A stretch of 15,249 nt of DNA from Chloroflexota bacterium (GCA_016200785.1 JACQED010000556.1:1-15249), one strand, 5' to 3'; shown: positions 6,190-14,200, counted from the stretch's first letter. Made by a program: numbers and translations. The notes: a model not told the origin generated them from the letters alone.

Positions 6190-7003
6190 GATCGTCGCCG
6201 ACAGCACCGCCGATGTGCCAGCCGAATTCGTCGCACTGCTCGACCTCACTGTAATCCCCTGCGCTCTCATCATCGGAGGCCGGAGTCTGCGCGACGGCGT
6301 GGACATCGCCCGCGCCGATTTCTATGCCCGTCTCCCCTCTCTGCCCGACCTGCCCACCACTGCCGCACCGTCAGCCGGCGCCTTTGAGGCAGCCTACGAC
6401 TCGCTGGCCGGCGCGGATCACATCATCTCGATTCACGCCGCCGCCGCGCTCAGCGGCATCTACAACGCCGCGCGCCTCGCCGCCGAAAAGTACGGCCCGC
6501 GCGTCACGGTGATTGACAGTGGCCAGATTTCGATGGGCCTCGGCTGGCAAGTGATCGTCGGGGGCGAGGCCGCCGCCGCCGGGCAAACCCTCGACGCCGT
6601 GCGCGCCGCGATCGACTCCGTCCGCCGCCGCATTCGTCTTTACGCGCTCCTCAACACGCTCGACTATGTGCGGCGCAGTGGACGCGTGTCGTGGCTCCGC
6701 GCCGGGTTGGGGTCTGCTCTGCAAATAAAGCCGACGATGGAACTGGCCGAGGGCCAAGTGATCAAGATCGCCGAAACGCGCACCTGGCGCAAAGCCTTCG
6801 CCGGACTCGCCTCGCTCGTTCAATCCCTCGGCCCGCTCGAACGCCTCGCCGTGATGCATTCGAATCTGGCTTCGGAAGCCGAGGCTTTGCTGGAGCGATT
6901 GGCCGGCGCTGTGAGCGGCGAGAAGTTGATCGTCGAGGCGACGACCGTCGTCGGCACGCACGTCGGGCCGGGCGCGGTCGCCGTCGCCGCAGTGACGAAA
7001 TAG
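6179..7003 (+). CDS. DegV family protein 2 (FakB-like fatty-acid-binding carrier)
   Basis: This second DegV-fold protein has 274 residues and overlaps the previous gene by 11 nt, which implies translational coupling. It begins IKIVADSTADVP. TTAAPSAGAF stands at the TSQPS site, keeping a Thr. SIHAAAALSGIYNAA, VIDSGQISMGLGWQV, LNTLDYVRRSGRVS and the intact GTHVGPGAVAV with His261 follow. It therefore keeps the carboxylate-binding histidine that its neighbour lacks, and it is the better candidate for a working FakB partner of FakA. GAAGG lies 8 nt before the ATG. The first strand and loop are nearly the same as in protein 1, but the rest is well diverged, so the pair is an old tandem duplication or two separately acquired paralogues. 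Confidence 0.9.
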   Translation: MTIKIVADSTADVPAEFVALLDLTVIPCALIIGGRSLRDGVDIARADFYARLPSLPDLPTTAAPSAGAFEAAYDSLAGADHIISIHAAAALSGIYNAARLAAEKYGPRVTVIDSGQISMGLGWQVIVGGEAAAAGQTLDAVRAAIDSVRRRIRLYALLNTLDYVRRSGRVSWLRAGLGSALQIKPTMELAEGQVIKIAETRTWRKAFAGLASLVQSLGPLERLAVMHSNLASEAEALLERLAGAVSGEKLIVEATTVVGTHVGPGAVAVAAVTK

Positions 7004-7057
7004 GAGTCGGACCTGCCCTTCACCTTTGGCGACGTTTCCTTTTGGCGGAATAGCCGG

Positions 7058-7063
7058 TATAAT
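7058..7063 (+). promoter_or_regulatory. Perfect -10 box (TATAAT) just before recG
   Basis: TATAAT matches the consensus exactly and lies 11 nt before the recG ATG, so the start of transcription would fall near 7070 with a leader of about 5 nt. The hexamer 17 nt upstream (TTTCCT, 7035-7040) is a poor -35 box, matching 3 of 6. It suggests that recG can be expressed separately from the fakA-degV genes. Confidence 0.55.
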
Positions 7064-7074
7064 CGATTCCATAG

Positions 7075-9714
7075 ATGAATCCCTCCCTCGACCGCCTCAC
7101 CAAAGTCCTGCGCCTCGAAGCCCAGCAAGGCCACAAGAACAACGCCATCATCGGCGGCCTTGAGAAGATGCTGCCCTTCTGGGAGCCGGAGGCCCGGCGC
7201 AACCTCGACGCCGAACTCGTCGAGAAAGTCGCTGCCTTCGTTCGCGGCTACGCCTCCCTTCCGCCCGAGGCCCGGCCATCGGCCATCGACGAGATGCTCG
7301 CCGCCCTGCCCGCCAAGCCGGCGGCCGAGGCGCCCCGCCGACCGTCGCCGCCTCGGCCCGCGCCGCAACCCGTCGCGCGGCCTCAGCCGCCCGCTCCGGC
7401 GCCGACTGCGCCCCCGCCACCGGAGAATTTTTCGCCCTCGACACAACCAGAGGTCGCTCAGCCCGCTCACGCCGCGCCGGCTCCGGCGGCAACCGCCGAA
7501 TCTCCAGTGACCAACTACCAACCCCGCGGGGGCGCCATGCACTCTCCGGTTACTCCCCTGCGCCACCGCGAGCCTGCGCCTCTGCCTTCCGCCGCACCCG
7601 CCGCGCTCGACGCATCGCTCACCGTCCTCCCCGGCATCGGGCCGAAGATCGCCAAGACGCTCGAACGCCTCGGGCTTAACTCGCTTGGCGACATGCTCAC
7701 CTACTATCCGCGCCGCCACGACGATTACTCACAACTCAAGCCGATCAACCGGCTGGTCTACGGCGAAGATGTGACCGTCGTCGGCACAGTGTGGGAGGCG
7801 CGCGTTCAGAAGATCAAGGGCGGACTGGCCTCTGTGCTGAAGGTGATCGTCAGCGACAGTACCGGGACGATCGAATGCTCGTGGTTCAACCAGCCCTGGC
7901 TCGCGGAAAACTTCAAGACCGGAGAGCAAATCGTCATCTCCGGCAGAGTCAATCAATACCTGGGGCGGCTGGTCATGCAGACGCCCTCCTGGGAGCCGCT
8001 CGACCGCCAGCAATTGCACACCGGGCGCATCGTGCCCGTCTATTCGCTGACACAGGGCATCCGGGCGAAATGGCTTCGCGAACGGATGGACATGGTGGTG
8101 AGGCAGTGGGCCCCGCGCGTGCCCGACCCTCTGCCCGCGTTGGTGCGCGAGCGCGCCGGCTTGATGGACTACCCGACGGCGCTCAAACAGATACACTTCC
8201 CCGACGATCAGAAATCGCTGGCCGCCGCCCGCCTGCGGTTGGCCTTTGACGAAATTCTCCGCCTGCAACTCAGCGCACTGCGCCAGCGCGCCGATTGGCA
8301 ATCCGCGCCCGGCCGGCCGCTGGCCGCCGACGACGAATGGATCGCCGCCCGCGTCGCCTCGCTCCCCTTCCCGCTGACCGGCGCGCAACAGCGCGTGCTG
8401 GCCGACCTGCGCGCCGACCTCGCACGCCCCGTGCCGATGACGCGGCTGTTACAAGGCGACGTCGGATCGGGCAAAACCGTCCTCGCCGCGCTCGCCGCCG
8501 CCATCGCCCATCGCAATCACGCTCAATCGGCGATCATGGCTCCCACCAGCATTCTTGCGGAACAACATTATCGGAACATCAGCCGATTGCTCAACGCCGG
8601 TGACGTGTGGCGCGTGACGGGTGACGCGACACCCGCCACCCGACACTCGTCACCCACCGTCCGCCTCCTTCAAGGCTCGACGCCCGACTCAGAAAAGGCT
8701 GAGATATACGAAGGACTGCGCGCGGGGCAGATTGACATCGTGATCGGAACGCATGCGCTCATCGAAGGCCCGGTCGAGTTCGCCAATCTCGGTCTGGTCG
8801 TCGTGGACGAACAACATCGCTTCGGCGTGTCACAACGTTCGGCGCTCCGCGCCAAAGGGCGCGACTACAGCCCGCACCTGCTCGTCATGACGGCCACCCC
8901 CATCCCGCGCACCCTCGCCCTCACCTTGTACGGCGATCTCGATCTCTCCGTGCTCGACGAGATGCCTCCGGGCCGACAGCCGATTGAGACGCGCATCGTA
9001 TATCAGAACGAGCGCGAACGCGGTTATGCGTTTGTCCGCAGTCAAATCGCCATAGGCCGGCAGGCGTACCTCATTTGCCCGCTGGTCGAGGAGTCGGACA
9101 AAATCGAAGCCAAGGCCGCGGTCGACGAGCACGCCCGCCTGCAAAAGCACGTCTTCCCCGATTTGCGTCTCGGTCTGCTTCACGGGCGTATGAAGCCCGA
9201 CGAGAAAGAAGAGGCGATGGGCAAGTTCTATCGCGGCGAACTCGACATTCTGGTTTCTACTTCTGTCGTCGAGGTCGGCGTGGATGTGCCCAACGCGACG
9301 GTGATGCTGATCGAGGGCGCGAATCGTTTCGGCCTCGCGCAATTGCACCAGTTCCGCGGGCGCGTGGGCCGGGGCGAACACGCCTCGTATTGCCTGCTCG
9401 TTTCCGATCAGACCGGCGCAGGCCTCGCGGAGGGCGACGAGCGGCTGAAGGCGGTGGAGGCTTCGCTCGACGGCTTCGCGCTGGCCGAGAAGGATCTCGA
9501 ACTGCGCGGTCCCGGCGAATTCCTGGGAACGCGGCAGGCCGGCTACGGCGACCTGCGGCTGGCGAAACTCAGCGACCTGCGACTCATCGAACTCGCTCGC
9601 CGGGAGGCCCAGACTCTTTTCGCCGAAGACCCTAATCTCGAAAAGCCGGAGCATCGCCTGCTGGCCGAGTCAGTGGCCGGGGTCGGCGCGACCGGAAGCG
9701 GAGACGTATCCTGA
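7075..9714 (+). CDS. recG: ATP-dependent DNA helicase RecG
   Basis: RecG is a monomeric SF2 translocase that reverses stalled forks and moves Holliday junctions. The 879-residue product is longer than the roughly 690 residues of E. coli RecG. Residues 1-80 form a helical N-domain, about 80-180 are proline/alanine-rich, and 182-202 hold a helix-hairpin-helix (LPGIGPKIAKTLERLGL). A wedge OB-fold follows, then the helicase core: Walker A GDVGSGKT with Lys467, TSILAEQHY, DEQHRFG (578-581 DEQH), TATPIPRTLALT, STSVVEVGVDVPNA and QFRGRVGRG (759-767), with LRGPGEFLGTRQ as a late RecG motif. About 19 residues from 509 are encoded by a palindromic repeat and lie where other RecGs run directly from SRLL into the V-x-L-L-x-G-S strand. 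ATG 7075 has no ribosome site but fits the -10 box upstream. The stop overlaps coaD. rsmD, often found between the two, is absent. Confidence 0.96.
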   Translation: MNPSLDRLTKVLRLEAQQGHKNNAIIGGLEKMLPFWEPEARRNLDAELVEKVAAFVRGYASLPPEARPSAIDEMLAALPAKPAAEAPRRPSPPRPAPQPVARPQPPAPAPTAPPPPENFSPSTQPEVAQPAHAAPAPAATAESPVTNYQPRGGAMHSPVTPLRHREPAPLPSAAPAALDASLTVLPGIGPKIAKTLERLGLNSLGDMLTYYPRRHDDYSQLKPINRLVYGEDVTVVGTVWEARVQKIKGGLASVLKVIVSDSTGTIECSWFNQPWLAENFKTGEQIVISGRVNQYLGRLVMQTPSWEPLDRQQLHTGRIVPVYSLTQGIRAKWLRERMDMVVRQWAPRVPDPLPALVRERAGLMDYPTALKQIHFPDDQKSLAAARLRLAFDEILRLQLSALRQRADWQSAPGRPLAADDEWIAARVASLPFPLTGAQQRVLADLRADLARPVPMTRLLQGDVGSGKTVLAALAAAIAHRNHAQSAIMAPTSILAEQHYRNISRLLNAGDVWRVTGDATPATRHSSPTVRLLQGSTPDSEKAEIYEGLRAGQIDIVIGTHALIEGPVEFANLGLVVVDEQHRFGVSQRSALRAKGRDYSPHLLVMTATPIPRTLALTLYGDLDLSVLDEMPPGRQPIETRIVYQNERERGYAFVRSQIAIGRQAYLICPLVEESDKIEAKAAVDEHARLQKHVFPDLRLGLLHGRMKPDEKEEAMGKFYRGELDILVSTSVVEVGVDVPNATVMLIEGANRFGLAQLHQFRGRVGRGEHASYCLLVSDQTGAGLAEGDERLKAVEASLDGFALAEKDLELRGPGEFLGTRQAGYGDLRLAKLSDLRLIELARREAQTLFAEDPNLEKPEHRLLAESVAGVGATGSGDVS
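8599..8654. repeat. 56-nt palindrome of eight heptamers inside recG
   Basis: Four forward units of the form NGTGNCG (GGTGACG, TGTGGCG, CGTGACG, GGTGACG; 8599-8626) are followed at once by four reverse-complement units (CGACACC, CGCCACC, CGACACT, CGTCACC; 8627-8654). The two 28-nt halves can pair at 23 of 28 positions. The whole element is read in the recG frame as Gly509 to about Pro527. It looks like an inserted mobile or amplified heptamer repeat that did not break the gene. Confidence 0.75.
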
Positions 9715-10244
9715 TGGCGGTGACCGCTGTTTTCCCCGGAACCTTCGATCCGATTCACAATGGGCACATTGACATCGCCCACCGCGCGGCGGTCATCTTC
9801 GACGAGGTGATCGTCGCCGTGTACGACAAGCCGCTGAAGAGCCTGCTGTTCACACCGGAAGATCGCCTGCAGATGGTGCGGGATGCGCTCGACGGCGAAG
9901 ACGGTCTGCGGGTGGTGGGCTACAGCGGGCTGACGGTCGAGTTCTGCCGCGAGGTGAAAGCAAAGGTGATCGTCCGCGGCCTGCGCGTTTTTTCGGACTT
10001 CGAGCACGAGTTCCGCATGGCGCTGGCGAATCACCGCCTGGCCCCGGAGGTCGAAGTGTGCGCCCTGGTGACGCGCGAGGAGCACACCTTTCTCAGTTCG
10101 ACGACCGTGCGCGAGATCGCCTCGCTCGGCGGCGACGTTTCGAGCATGGTGCCGGCAGCCGTTGTCGCCGCCCTCCAGCGCCGCTTCCGCGAACTGGGCG
10201 ACGACGGCGCGCGGGCCGTGCCCATGACCTCGTTGAGGGATTGA
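9714..10244 (+). CDS. coaD: Phosphopantetheine adenylyltransferase
   Basis: CoaD catalyses the penultimate step of coenzyme A synthesis, joining ATP and 4'-phosphopantetheine to give dephospho-CoA in the cytosol. The protein has 176 residues, against about 160 in most species. The nucleotidyltransferase motif GTFDPIHNGH (9-18) with His15 and His18, the phosphate-binding Lys42, the VRGLRVFSDFEHEFRMA helix (87-103) and SSTTVR (128-133) are all present. The extra length is a C-terminal tail after about residue 158 that ends VPMTSLRD. ATG 9714 overlaps the recG stop (TGATG), so recG and coaD are translationally coupled. A diverged copy of the last codons and the adjacent downstream sequence occurs about 1 kb further on, at 11217. 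Confidence 0.96.
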   Translation: MAVTAVFPGTFDPIHNGHIDIAHRAAVIFDEVIVAVYDKPLKSLLFTPEDRLQMVRDALDGEDGLRVVGYSGLTVEFCREVKAKVIVRGLRVFSDFEHEFRMALANHRLAPEVEVCALVTREEHTFLSSTTVREIASLGGDVSSMVPAAVVAALQRRFRELGDDGARAVPMTSLRD

Positions 10245-10281
10245 TGTGGCCCCAACCTTGCAACTGAAAGGAAGGGCATTC

Positions 10282-10342
10282 AACGCCAAGACGCCAAGCC
10301 GCAAGGACGCCAAGAATACCGATCCCTTTGCGCCTTCGCGTT
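10282..10342. repeat. Palindromic octamer repeat between coaD and the coiled-coil gene
   Basis: ACGCCAAG occurs at 10283-10290, 10291-10298 and 10307-10314, with a variant CCGCAAGG between (10299-10306). After a short gap comes TTTGCGCCTTCGCGTT (10327-10342), whose reverse complement matches the first 16 nt of the left arm at 13 positions. The element is therefore a tandem octamer array with an inverted partner, able to form a long imperfect hairpin. It is non-coding. Confidence 0.5.
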
Positions 10343-10374
10343 AGATTCCTGGATACAAAGGACTTTTGCGCGGC

Positions 10375-10402
10375 TTGCATTTCCTGCCGGAGCGACTAAG
10401 AT
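10375..10402 (+). promoter_or_regulatory. Possible promoter of the coiled-coil protein gene
   Basis: TTGCAT (10375-10380), a 16-nt spacer and TAAGAT (10397-10402) are a weak but well-placed pair. The predicted start near 10409 leaves a 13-nt leader that still contains the GGAGAGAG ribosome site (10411-10418). Confidence 0.35.
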
Positions 10403-10421
10403 ATAGCCCCGGAGAGAGCGC

Positions 10422-10892
10422 ATGGACATACTGCATCTGGTAGATCGGCTGGAAGAACTGGTTAATTCCAGCCGGAGCGTGCCCTTCAGCCATTTCATAA
10501 TGCTCGACGAGGATCGCGTCATCGAACTGATCGACCAGATGCGCGTTTCGATTCCTGAAGAAGTCAAAAAGGCCAAGAAAGTGCTGGGCGAGTCCGAGCG
10601 CATCAAGGCTGACGCTAAAGAAGAGGCCGAGCGGACGCTGGGGGCGGCGCGTCAGAAGGGCGATGCGTTGGTCGAGCGCGAGCCGTTGATCGCCGCCACG
10701 CAGGCCCGCGCCGATCAAATTCTCCAAAATGCCCGGCTCAACGCCGACGTCGTCCAGAACGACGCCGACGAATACGTGGTCGAAGTCCTCTCGGACCTCG
10801 AATCGCATCTGGCGAAGATACTCGGCCAGGTCCGCAACGGTCTCAAACAGGTGAAGGCCGAACGCCCCGAGGAAATCGAGAAGGCGCGATAG
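10422..10892 (+). CDS. DivIVA/SepIVA-like coiled-coil protein
   Basis: The 156-residue protein has an N-terminal module (MDILHLVDRLEELV, then LDEDRVIELIDQMRVSIPEEV) followed by a long, Ala/Glu/Lys/Arg-rich helix typical of coiled coils. Similar proteins are often labelled ATP synthase b/H-subunit-like, but there is no membrane anchor, so a cytosolic filament or scaffold role is more likely. Mycobacterial SepIVA, a DivIVA-like division and envelope regulator, has the same overall shape and, to my knowledge, also lies near coaD. Function here is inferred from that resemblance. ATG 10422 has GGAGAGAG ending 3 nt upstream. It stands alone, with a terminator after it, separated from coaD by 177 nt that carry an octamer repeat. 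Confidence 0.75.
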   Translation: MDILHLVDRLEELVNSSRSVPFSHFIMLDEDRVIELIDQMRVSIPEEVKKAKKVLGESERIKADAKEEAERTLGAARQKGDALVEREPLIAATQARADQILQNARLNADVVQNDADEYVVEVLSDLESHLAKILGQVRNGLKQVKAERPEEIEKAR

Positions 10893-10918
10893 CGACTGCA
10901 TTGATCCGAATCTCAACG

Positions 10919-10943
10919 AGCCGCTCAAGAGAGCGGCTTTTTT
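10919..10943 (+). terminator. Strong Rho-independent terminator
   Basis: AGCCGCTC, loop AAGA and GAGCGGCT form a perfect 8-bp stem followed by a run of T residues (10938-10943). It lies 27 nt after the stop of the coiled-coil protein gene. Confidence 0.92.
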
Positions 10944-11007
10944 GTCCTACGCGCGCCTGCCCCGAATTCGTCATTCGCTGGGGCGGTGAACGGGTCTATT
11001 ATCTACT

Positions 11008-11193
11008 GTGAAAGAACAGTGGAGGCGCCCCTTATCGAGCAGAAACGCACCCCAAGTCGAAGCCCTGCTGGAGAAACGGACGAAGCAACTGGCGCAAGTC
11101 AGAACAGTCCTGCGCTCTGACCGGCCCTGCCGCAATGGCTGGGCCGAAGAAAACGTTTTGGTCTCAGTCCACGCCCGGCACAGCCGGCGCTGA
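11008..11193 (+). CDS. Doubtful small ORF, 61 residues
   Basis: The frame starts at a GTG 6 nt after a -10-like TATTAT (10997-11002). The hexamer TTCGCT (10974-10979), 17 nt upstream of that box, is a weak -35. Transcription would start at or next to the GTG, as at rpe. The product is basic and Arg-rich (ending VHARHSRR), with a helix-like stretch VEALLEKRTKQLAQVRTVL. I do not recognise it, it has no ribosome site, and a second frame overlaps it. It may be chance. Confidence 0.2.
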   Translation: MKEQWRRPLSSRNAPQVEALLEKRTKQLAQVRTVLRSDRPCRNGWAEENVLVSVHARHSRR

Positions 11194-11216
11194 CTTCCTC
11201 CGCCTGTCTGAAATTG

Positions 11217-11264
11217 CCGTGCCCATGGCCTCGCTGCGCGACTGATCTGGCCCGAACCTTGCAG
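11217..11264 (+). pseudogene. Diverged copy of the coaD 3' end and following bases
   Basis: The first 47 nt match 10216-10262 at 40 positions, covering the last codons of coaD (VPMTSLRD there, VPMASLRD here), the TGA and the downstream TGGCCC-x-AACCTTGCA. The 3'-terminal codon differences are mostly synonymous (TTG/CTG, AGG/CGC, GAT/GAC). The rest of coaD is not present upstream of the copy. The frame continues upstream to an ATG at 11135 but shows no CoaD motifs. Confidence 0.6.
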
Positions 11265-11268
11265 TAGA

Positions 11269-11283
11269 GGTAGGGGGGCTACC
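11269..11283 (+). promoter_or_regulatory. Ribosome site of the sensor gene within a small hairpin
   Basis: GGTAG, a run of G residues and CTACC form a five-pair stem. The G-run (11273-11278) is the only Shine-Dalgarno-like sequence before the GTG at 11287, 8 nt away. Pairing would leave most of it in the loop. A role in translation control is possible but unproven. Confidence 0.35.
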
Positions 11284-11286
11284 CAC

Positions 11287-14200
11287 GTGACTTCAAGAAA
11301 ACCCAATCGCAAAGCAAAGCCGGCCGCTCCCGCGCCGCCCGCCGCCGACTCCTTCCGCCTGCCTCAACTATGCGCTGTCATAGCCGCAGGTATCGCCTTG
11401 CTGGCTCTGGCTGGTTGGCAGATGAATGCGCGGTTTCTGGCCGGGCAGTGGGACTCCTATATCCCCATGGCCCCAAGCACCGCATTAGCCTTTCTCCTGC
11501 TCGGCGGCGCACTGTTCAGTTGTGCCCGCTGGCCGGGTCAACGCGTGAGCCGGAACTTTGCGCTGACCGCCTTGAGCCTCGCCGCCTTGCTGGGCCTGCT
11601 GGTGCTCGGGCAGCTCATCACCGGCATTGATTTGGGTCTGGAGCAAGCGCTGTCCCGCACCAACGAATTGCTTGGCCGGGCGCCGCTGGGCCGCATGTCG
11701 CCGCTGACGGCCATCTCGTTTCTGTTGGAAAGCGCGGCGCTCTTCATTCTGCTCATCGGGCAAGGCTGGCCCCACGCTCCCACCGCCGCCGTTCTTCACG
11801 CCATCGTCGCAACCGCCATCAACCTGGTTGTGTTGCTCGGCTACGCCTACGGCGCGCCTTTGCTGTATGGTGGGCCGATTGTCCCGACGGCTTTCCCTAC
11901 CGCCGTTGCCTTTGCGGTTGTGGGCATAGGGCTGATCGGAATGACTGCCCGTGACGCCCCGGCGTTGCGCGCCTGGAGCCGCGCTTCCCTGCGCGGCCGC
12001 CTGCTGCGCGCCTTCCTGCCTCCCTTGTTGCTTCTCCTGCTCATCGAAGGCTGGCTGGAAGCCCGCCTTGAGCCGCTTCTCCAGATCAATCTGGCGCTGT
12101 GGCACTCGCTGAGGACACTGGTAGTTGGCGCCTTGATCGTAGCCGTCACCGGATGGATCGGCAGGCGCACCGCTGATGCCATTGAGCAAGCGCAGGCGGC
12201 ACTGCGCAGAAGCGAAGCCCTGCTAAAGGAAACGCAGGAAATCACAAAGGTAGGAGGCTGGGAGTACGACGTCGAGTCCGGACGCACCATCTGGACCGAC
12301 GAGGTCTACCGCATCTACGGCCTGCCGAAGGATGAATACGACCCCAGCGACATCCCGCAAGATATCCAGTTTTATGCGCCGCACGATCAGGCCCGCATCG
12401 CCGAGGCGTTTCGTCGCGCCGCGGAAACGGGTGAACCATACGACCTTGAACTCGAATTCCGCAACGCCCGGGGCGTGGATCTGTGGGTAAGAACTGTCGG
12501 GCATACAGAGCGGCGGGAGGGGAAGGTCGGTCGTGTGTTTGGCAACATCATGGACATCACCGAGCGCAAGCGGGCGGAAGAGGCACTGCGCGAAAGCGAA
12601 GAGCGGTTTCGGCGGGCGCTAGAAAACATCCCGGATGTGGTCGTGATCTATGACCGCGACCTGAGAATCCAATACATCAACGATGCCACTCGCCGGATCA
12701 CCGGCCGTCCCACTTCCGACTTCATCGGACGGCGCGAGGAGGAGATTTGGCCGCCGGAAGTGTACGAGGTCTATCTGCCCACGCTCCAGGAAGCATTCAG
12801 GACCCGGACGATTCGTTCCCTGGAGACCAACCTCTTGCTGCCCGACGGTGCTTCGCGCGCCCTCCGCATAACGTGCGTACCCCTGATCGACGAGAAGGGC
12901 GAGATCAGAGAAGTCCTGGGCATCACGCACGACTACACCGAGCGGGTGCAGGCGGAAGAACGCATCCACAAACTGAACCGCATCTACTCCGTTCTGAGCG
13001 ACATCAACCAGGCCATTGTGCGCGTGCGCGAGCCGCAGGCGTTGTTTGAGCGCGCCTGCCGCATCGCCGTGGAAAAGGGCAACTTCCGCATGGCGTGGAT
13101 CGGACTGGTGAACGAGGCGACGCGGAAAGTTGAAGTCGCCGTCCACGCCGGAGTAAGCGACGGCTATTTGGAAAAACTGGACATTGTGTTAAGCGACGAG
13201 CCGCGCGGGCGCGGCCCCACCGCCACCGCTCTCCGATCAGGCCAGCACGTGATTGTGAACAACATCGAGCAAGACCCGCGCATGGCCCCCTGGCGCGACG
13301 ACGCTCTGCGGCTCGGCTACCGCGCCTCGGCGGCCTTTCCACTGCAGTTCAACGGCAAGACGCGCGGCACGTTCAACCTGTACGCCACCGAACCCAATTT
13401 CTTCGACACCGATGAACTCAAACTGCTGGACGAACTGGCGTTGGACCTCTCCTTCGCGATGGAGTTCGCCGAAAAAGAAGAAGAGCGCAAGCAGGCCGAA
13501 GAGGCTTTGGCCGCCTCCGAGGAGGAACTGCGCGCGGTATTCGCTTCAATGATTGACGTGGTGCTGGTGCTCGACCGCGAGGGGGTGTATCGCAAAATTG
13601 CCCCCACCAATCCCGATAACCTGTATAAGCCCCCGGATCAACTTCTCGGCAAGTCTCTGGCGGATGTGTTCCCGGAAGAGCAGGCCCGGTTTTTTCTCAA
13701 TACACTCCGGCGGGTGTTGGATACGGGGCAGACGGACCAGATCGAATACGAACTCGCCTCTGACGACCGGGTGCTGTGGTTCGAAGCGTCCATTGCGCCC
13801 ATGACTGCGGACAGCACTCTCTGGGTAGCGCGCGATGTCAGCGAGCGCAAGCAACGTGAGCGTGAACTGGAGGCGATTGCCGCTATCAGCGCTGCCTTGC
13901 GCGCCGCCGAGACACGCGCCCAGATGCTGCCGATCATCCTCGATAAGTTGCTCGACATATTGAGCGCCGACGCCACGGCGCTGGTCATGCGCGATCCCGC
14001 CACCGGCGAGCCGGTGATTGAGTTGGGCCGCGGCGATTGGAGCGCGGCCACCGGCGTGCGTTTGCCGCCCGGGCAACTCGTCAGCGGGCGCGTTATCCAA
14101 ACCGGCCAGCCCTATCTTAATAACGAGGTGCGCACTGAACTCGATCTGGTTCGGCCCGACCTGATGGCGAACGTGCGCGCCATGGCCTCCGTTCCGCTCA

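Larger units (their letters stand above)
10944..11286. other. Spacer before the sensor gene: weak small ORF, coaD-tail copy, no confident gene
   Basis: This 343-nt stretch has no confident gene. It holds a -10-like TATTAT (10997-11002), a GTG-started frame of 61 codons (11008-11193) and an overlapping 36-codon frame (11135-11245) that ends in the duplicated coaD tail. It also holds a G-run hairpin just before the sensor start. The segment from GAC 11192 (GACTTCCTCCGCCTGTCT) also matches GACTCCTTCCGCCTGCCT at 11347 in the sensor gene at 15 of 18 positions, so this spacer may be patched from fragments of its surroundings. Confidence 0.5.

Noticed and set aside
5383..6306. Minus-strand frame of 307 codons opposite the degV genes
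   Set aside because: This is an antisense shadow of GC-rich coding sequence with no family features.
8599..8654. CRISPR-like or tandem-repeat array
   Set aside because: Units are 7 nt without spacers and half are inverted; it is a palindromic heptamer element, not a CRISPR array.
11485..12189. Minus-strand frame of 234 codons, Gln/Arg/Gly-rich
   Set aside because: It is antisense to the membrane module of the sensor gene, and its odd composition follows from the reverse complement of Leu/Ala-rich codons.
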